Shown: positions 62,874-64,000 of the stretch, one piece after another
Position numbering within the stretch: position 1 is the first letter of the stretch
Layout: each line of letters begins with the position of its first letter
NCBI RefSeq assembly: GCF_900290235.1
Contig: NZ_OLMK01000015.1
Coordinates: 62,001-126,000, forward strand
Source: Streptomyces sp. MA5143a
GTDB taxonomy: Bacteria > Actinomycetota > Actinomycetes > Streptomycetales > Streptomycetaceae
DNA: 64,000 nucleotides
Direction: 5' to 3'
Made by a program: the position numbers and the translations under genes
Notes under the pieces: model-generated
Database searches by the model: none
What the model saw: only the letters and a program-made list of their open reading frames with translations
What the model was told of the DNA's origin: nothing

Positions 62874-62894
62874 GCTCGCGAACCTCTCCCCCGG

Positions 62895-63923
62895 TCAGCC
62901 GAAGAAGACTCCGACCTCCTCGTAGAGCGCGGGATCCACCGTCTTCAGCCTGGCCGTCGCGTCGGCGATCGGGACGCGGACGATGTCCGTGCCGCGCAGC
63001 GCGACCATCTTGCCGAAGTCCCCGTCACGGACCGCGTCGATCGCGTGGAGCCCGAACCGTGTGGCGAGCCAGCGGTCGAACGCGCTGGGCGTGCCCCCGC
63101 GCTGGACATGGCCGAGGACGGTCGTCCGGGCCTCCTTGCCCGTGCGCTTCTCGATCTCCTTGGCCAGCCATTCGCCGACCCCGGACAGCCGGACGTGCCC
63201 GAAGGAGTCCAGGGACTCGTCCTTCAGGACCATCTGGCCGTCCTTCGGCATCGCCCCCTCCGCCACGACCACGATCGGCGCGTACGACGCCTTGAAGCGG
63301 GACGTCACCCAGGCGCACACCTTGTCGACGTCGAAGCGCTGCTCGGGGATGAGGATGACGTTGGCGCCGCCGGCCAGGCCGGAGTGGATGGCGATCCAGC
63401 CGGCGTGACGGCCCATCACCTCCACCACGAGGACCCGCATGTGGGACTCGGCCGTGGTGTGCAGCCGGTCGATCGCCTCGGTCGCGATGCCCACGGCCGT
63501 GTCGAAGCCGAAGGTGTAGTCCGTGGCCGAGAGGTCGTTGTCGATCGTCTTCGGGACGCCCACGCAGGGCACGCCGTACTCGTCCGACAGACGCGCGGCC
63601 ACGCCCAGCGTGTCCTCGCCGCCGATGGCGACGAGCGCCTCCACCTCCTGCTTGGCGAGGTTGTCCTTGATACGGCGGATGCCGCTCTCCTCCTTGAGCG
63701 GGTTGGTGCGCGAGGAGCCGAGGATCGTGCCGCCGCGCGGCAGGATGCCGCGCACGGCGGGGATGTCGAGGCGGACGGTGTCGTTCTCGAGCGGACCCCG
63801 CCAGCCGTCCCGGAAGCCGACGAAGTCATAGCCGTACTCCTGCACGCCCTTGCGGACGATGCCCCGGATGACGGCGTTGAGCCCGGGGCAGTCGCCGCCT
63901 CCGGTCAGTACTCCGACCCGCAT
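62895..63923 (-). CDS. pfkA: 6-phosphofructokinase, PPi-type active-site residues
   Basis: 342 aa. It has the phosphofructokinase motifs RVGVLTGGGDCPGLNAVIRG, GTILGSSRTNP, VGVPKTIDNDLSATD, MGRHAGW and GHVQRGGTPSAFDR. It phosphorylates fructose 6-phosphate in glycolysis. At the two positions that separate ATP from PPi enzymes (Gly104 and Gly124 in E. coli), this protein has Asp in GGEDT and Lys in PKTIDND, the PPi combination. S. coelicolor enzymes of this clade have been reported as ATP-dependent, so the donor is uncertain. Its 77-bp upstream region runs to the window edge. Confidence 0.92.
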   Translation of the reverse strand: MRVGVLTGGGDCPGLNAVIRGIVRKGVQEYGYDFVGFRDGWRGPLENDTVRLDIPAVRGILPRGGTILGSSRTNPLKEESGIRRIKDNLAKQEVEALVAIGGEDTLGVAARLSDEYGVPCVGVPKTIDNDLSATDYTFGFDTAVGIATEAIDRLHTTAESHMRVLVVEVMGRHAGWIAIHSGLAGGANVILIPEQRFDVDKVCAWVTSRFKASYAPIVVVAEGAMPKDGQMVLKDESLDSFGHVRLSGVGEWLAKEIEKRTGKEARTTVLGHVQRGGTPSAFDRWLATRFGLHAIDAVRDGDFGKMVALRGTDIVRVPIADATARLKTVDPALYEEVGVFFG

Positions 63924-64000
63924 GGAAATGTCCCTTCACCGCGGTTGCCGTAAGCCTTCCGCAGCACCGTAATGGTGACGCAGGTCACTTCGACATGACC

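Overview
The window is high-GC actinobacterial DNA and almost certainly Streptomyces. The signs are GTG and TTG starts, four-base GTGA/ATGA gene overlaps, long shadow reading frames, a polar-growth DivIVA, and a gene order I recall from the core of Streptomyces chromosomes, partly shared with Mycobacterium (wag31-yggT-sepF-yggS-pgeF-ftsZ ... rsmH, Rv2175c/pknL, aroG). It reads as conserved core chromosome. I saw no insertion sequences, prophage, CRISPR array, tRNA or rRNA.

Layout. 1-10.8 kb is a mixed flank: a truncated LuxR-type regulator, a Tat-exported PhoD-like phosphatase, a small dienelactone-hydrolase-like enzyme, an MscS channel, a truncated SDR remnant, a CPA1 Na+/H+ antiporter, a GNAT-rluD-lspA group and a DksA/TraR zinc-finger protein with a long Ala/Lys/Thr-rich tail. 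11.1-14.5 kb is ileS behind a T-box leader. 14.8-32.8 kb is the division and cell-wall (dcw) cluster, all on the minus strand. In transcription order it runs rsmH-ftsL-ftsI-murE-murF-mraY-murD-ftsW-murG-ftsQ-ftsZ-pgeF-yggS-sepF-yggT-divIVA, with no murC, ftsA or mraZ.

33.2-38.9 kb (plus) holds a beta-carbonic anhydrase and a MoxR-DUF58-transglutaminase operon. 39-41.2 kb (minus) holds a DUF3040 membrane protein, a methyltransferase and a HEPN-like protein. 41.4-45.1 kb (plus) is a compact operon of a degenerate ABC-type ATPase, a YhgE/Pip membrane protein and a TetR regulator, with a palindromic operator just below its promoter. 45.6-51.7 kb holds an FAD desaturase-like protein, a Tyr/Gln-rich membrane protein, metF, thiE, an Rv2175c-like DNA-binding protein and a ferredoxin-reductase-like protein.

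52.1-54.4 kb is thiOSG behind a TPP riboswitch. A four-PASTA Ser/Thr kinase and an endonuclease IV-like gene follow. 57.5-59.2 kb has a molybdopterin oxidoreductase and a convergent bfr/bfd pair with an iron box in front of each. 59.2-62.8 kb has class II DAHP synthase and a fused anthranilate synthase behind a trp attenuator. The window ends with a phosphofructokinase whose diagnostic residues are of the PPi type.

Regulation is unusually readable here: a T-box, a TPP riboswitch, a peptide-coded trp attenuator, two iron boxes, a TetR operator, several long hairpin terminators and several likely leaderless promoters. The least-explained parts are the ATPase-YhgE-TetR operon, the DksA-like protein with a histone-like tail, and the Tyr/Gln-rich membrane protein.
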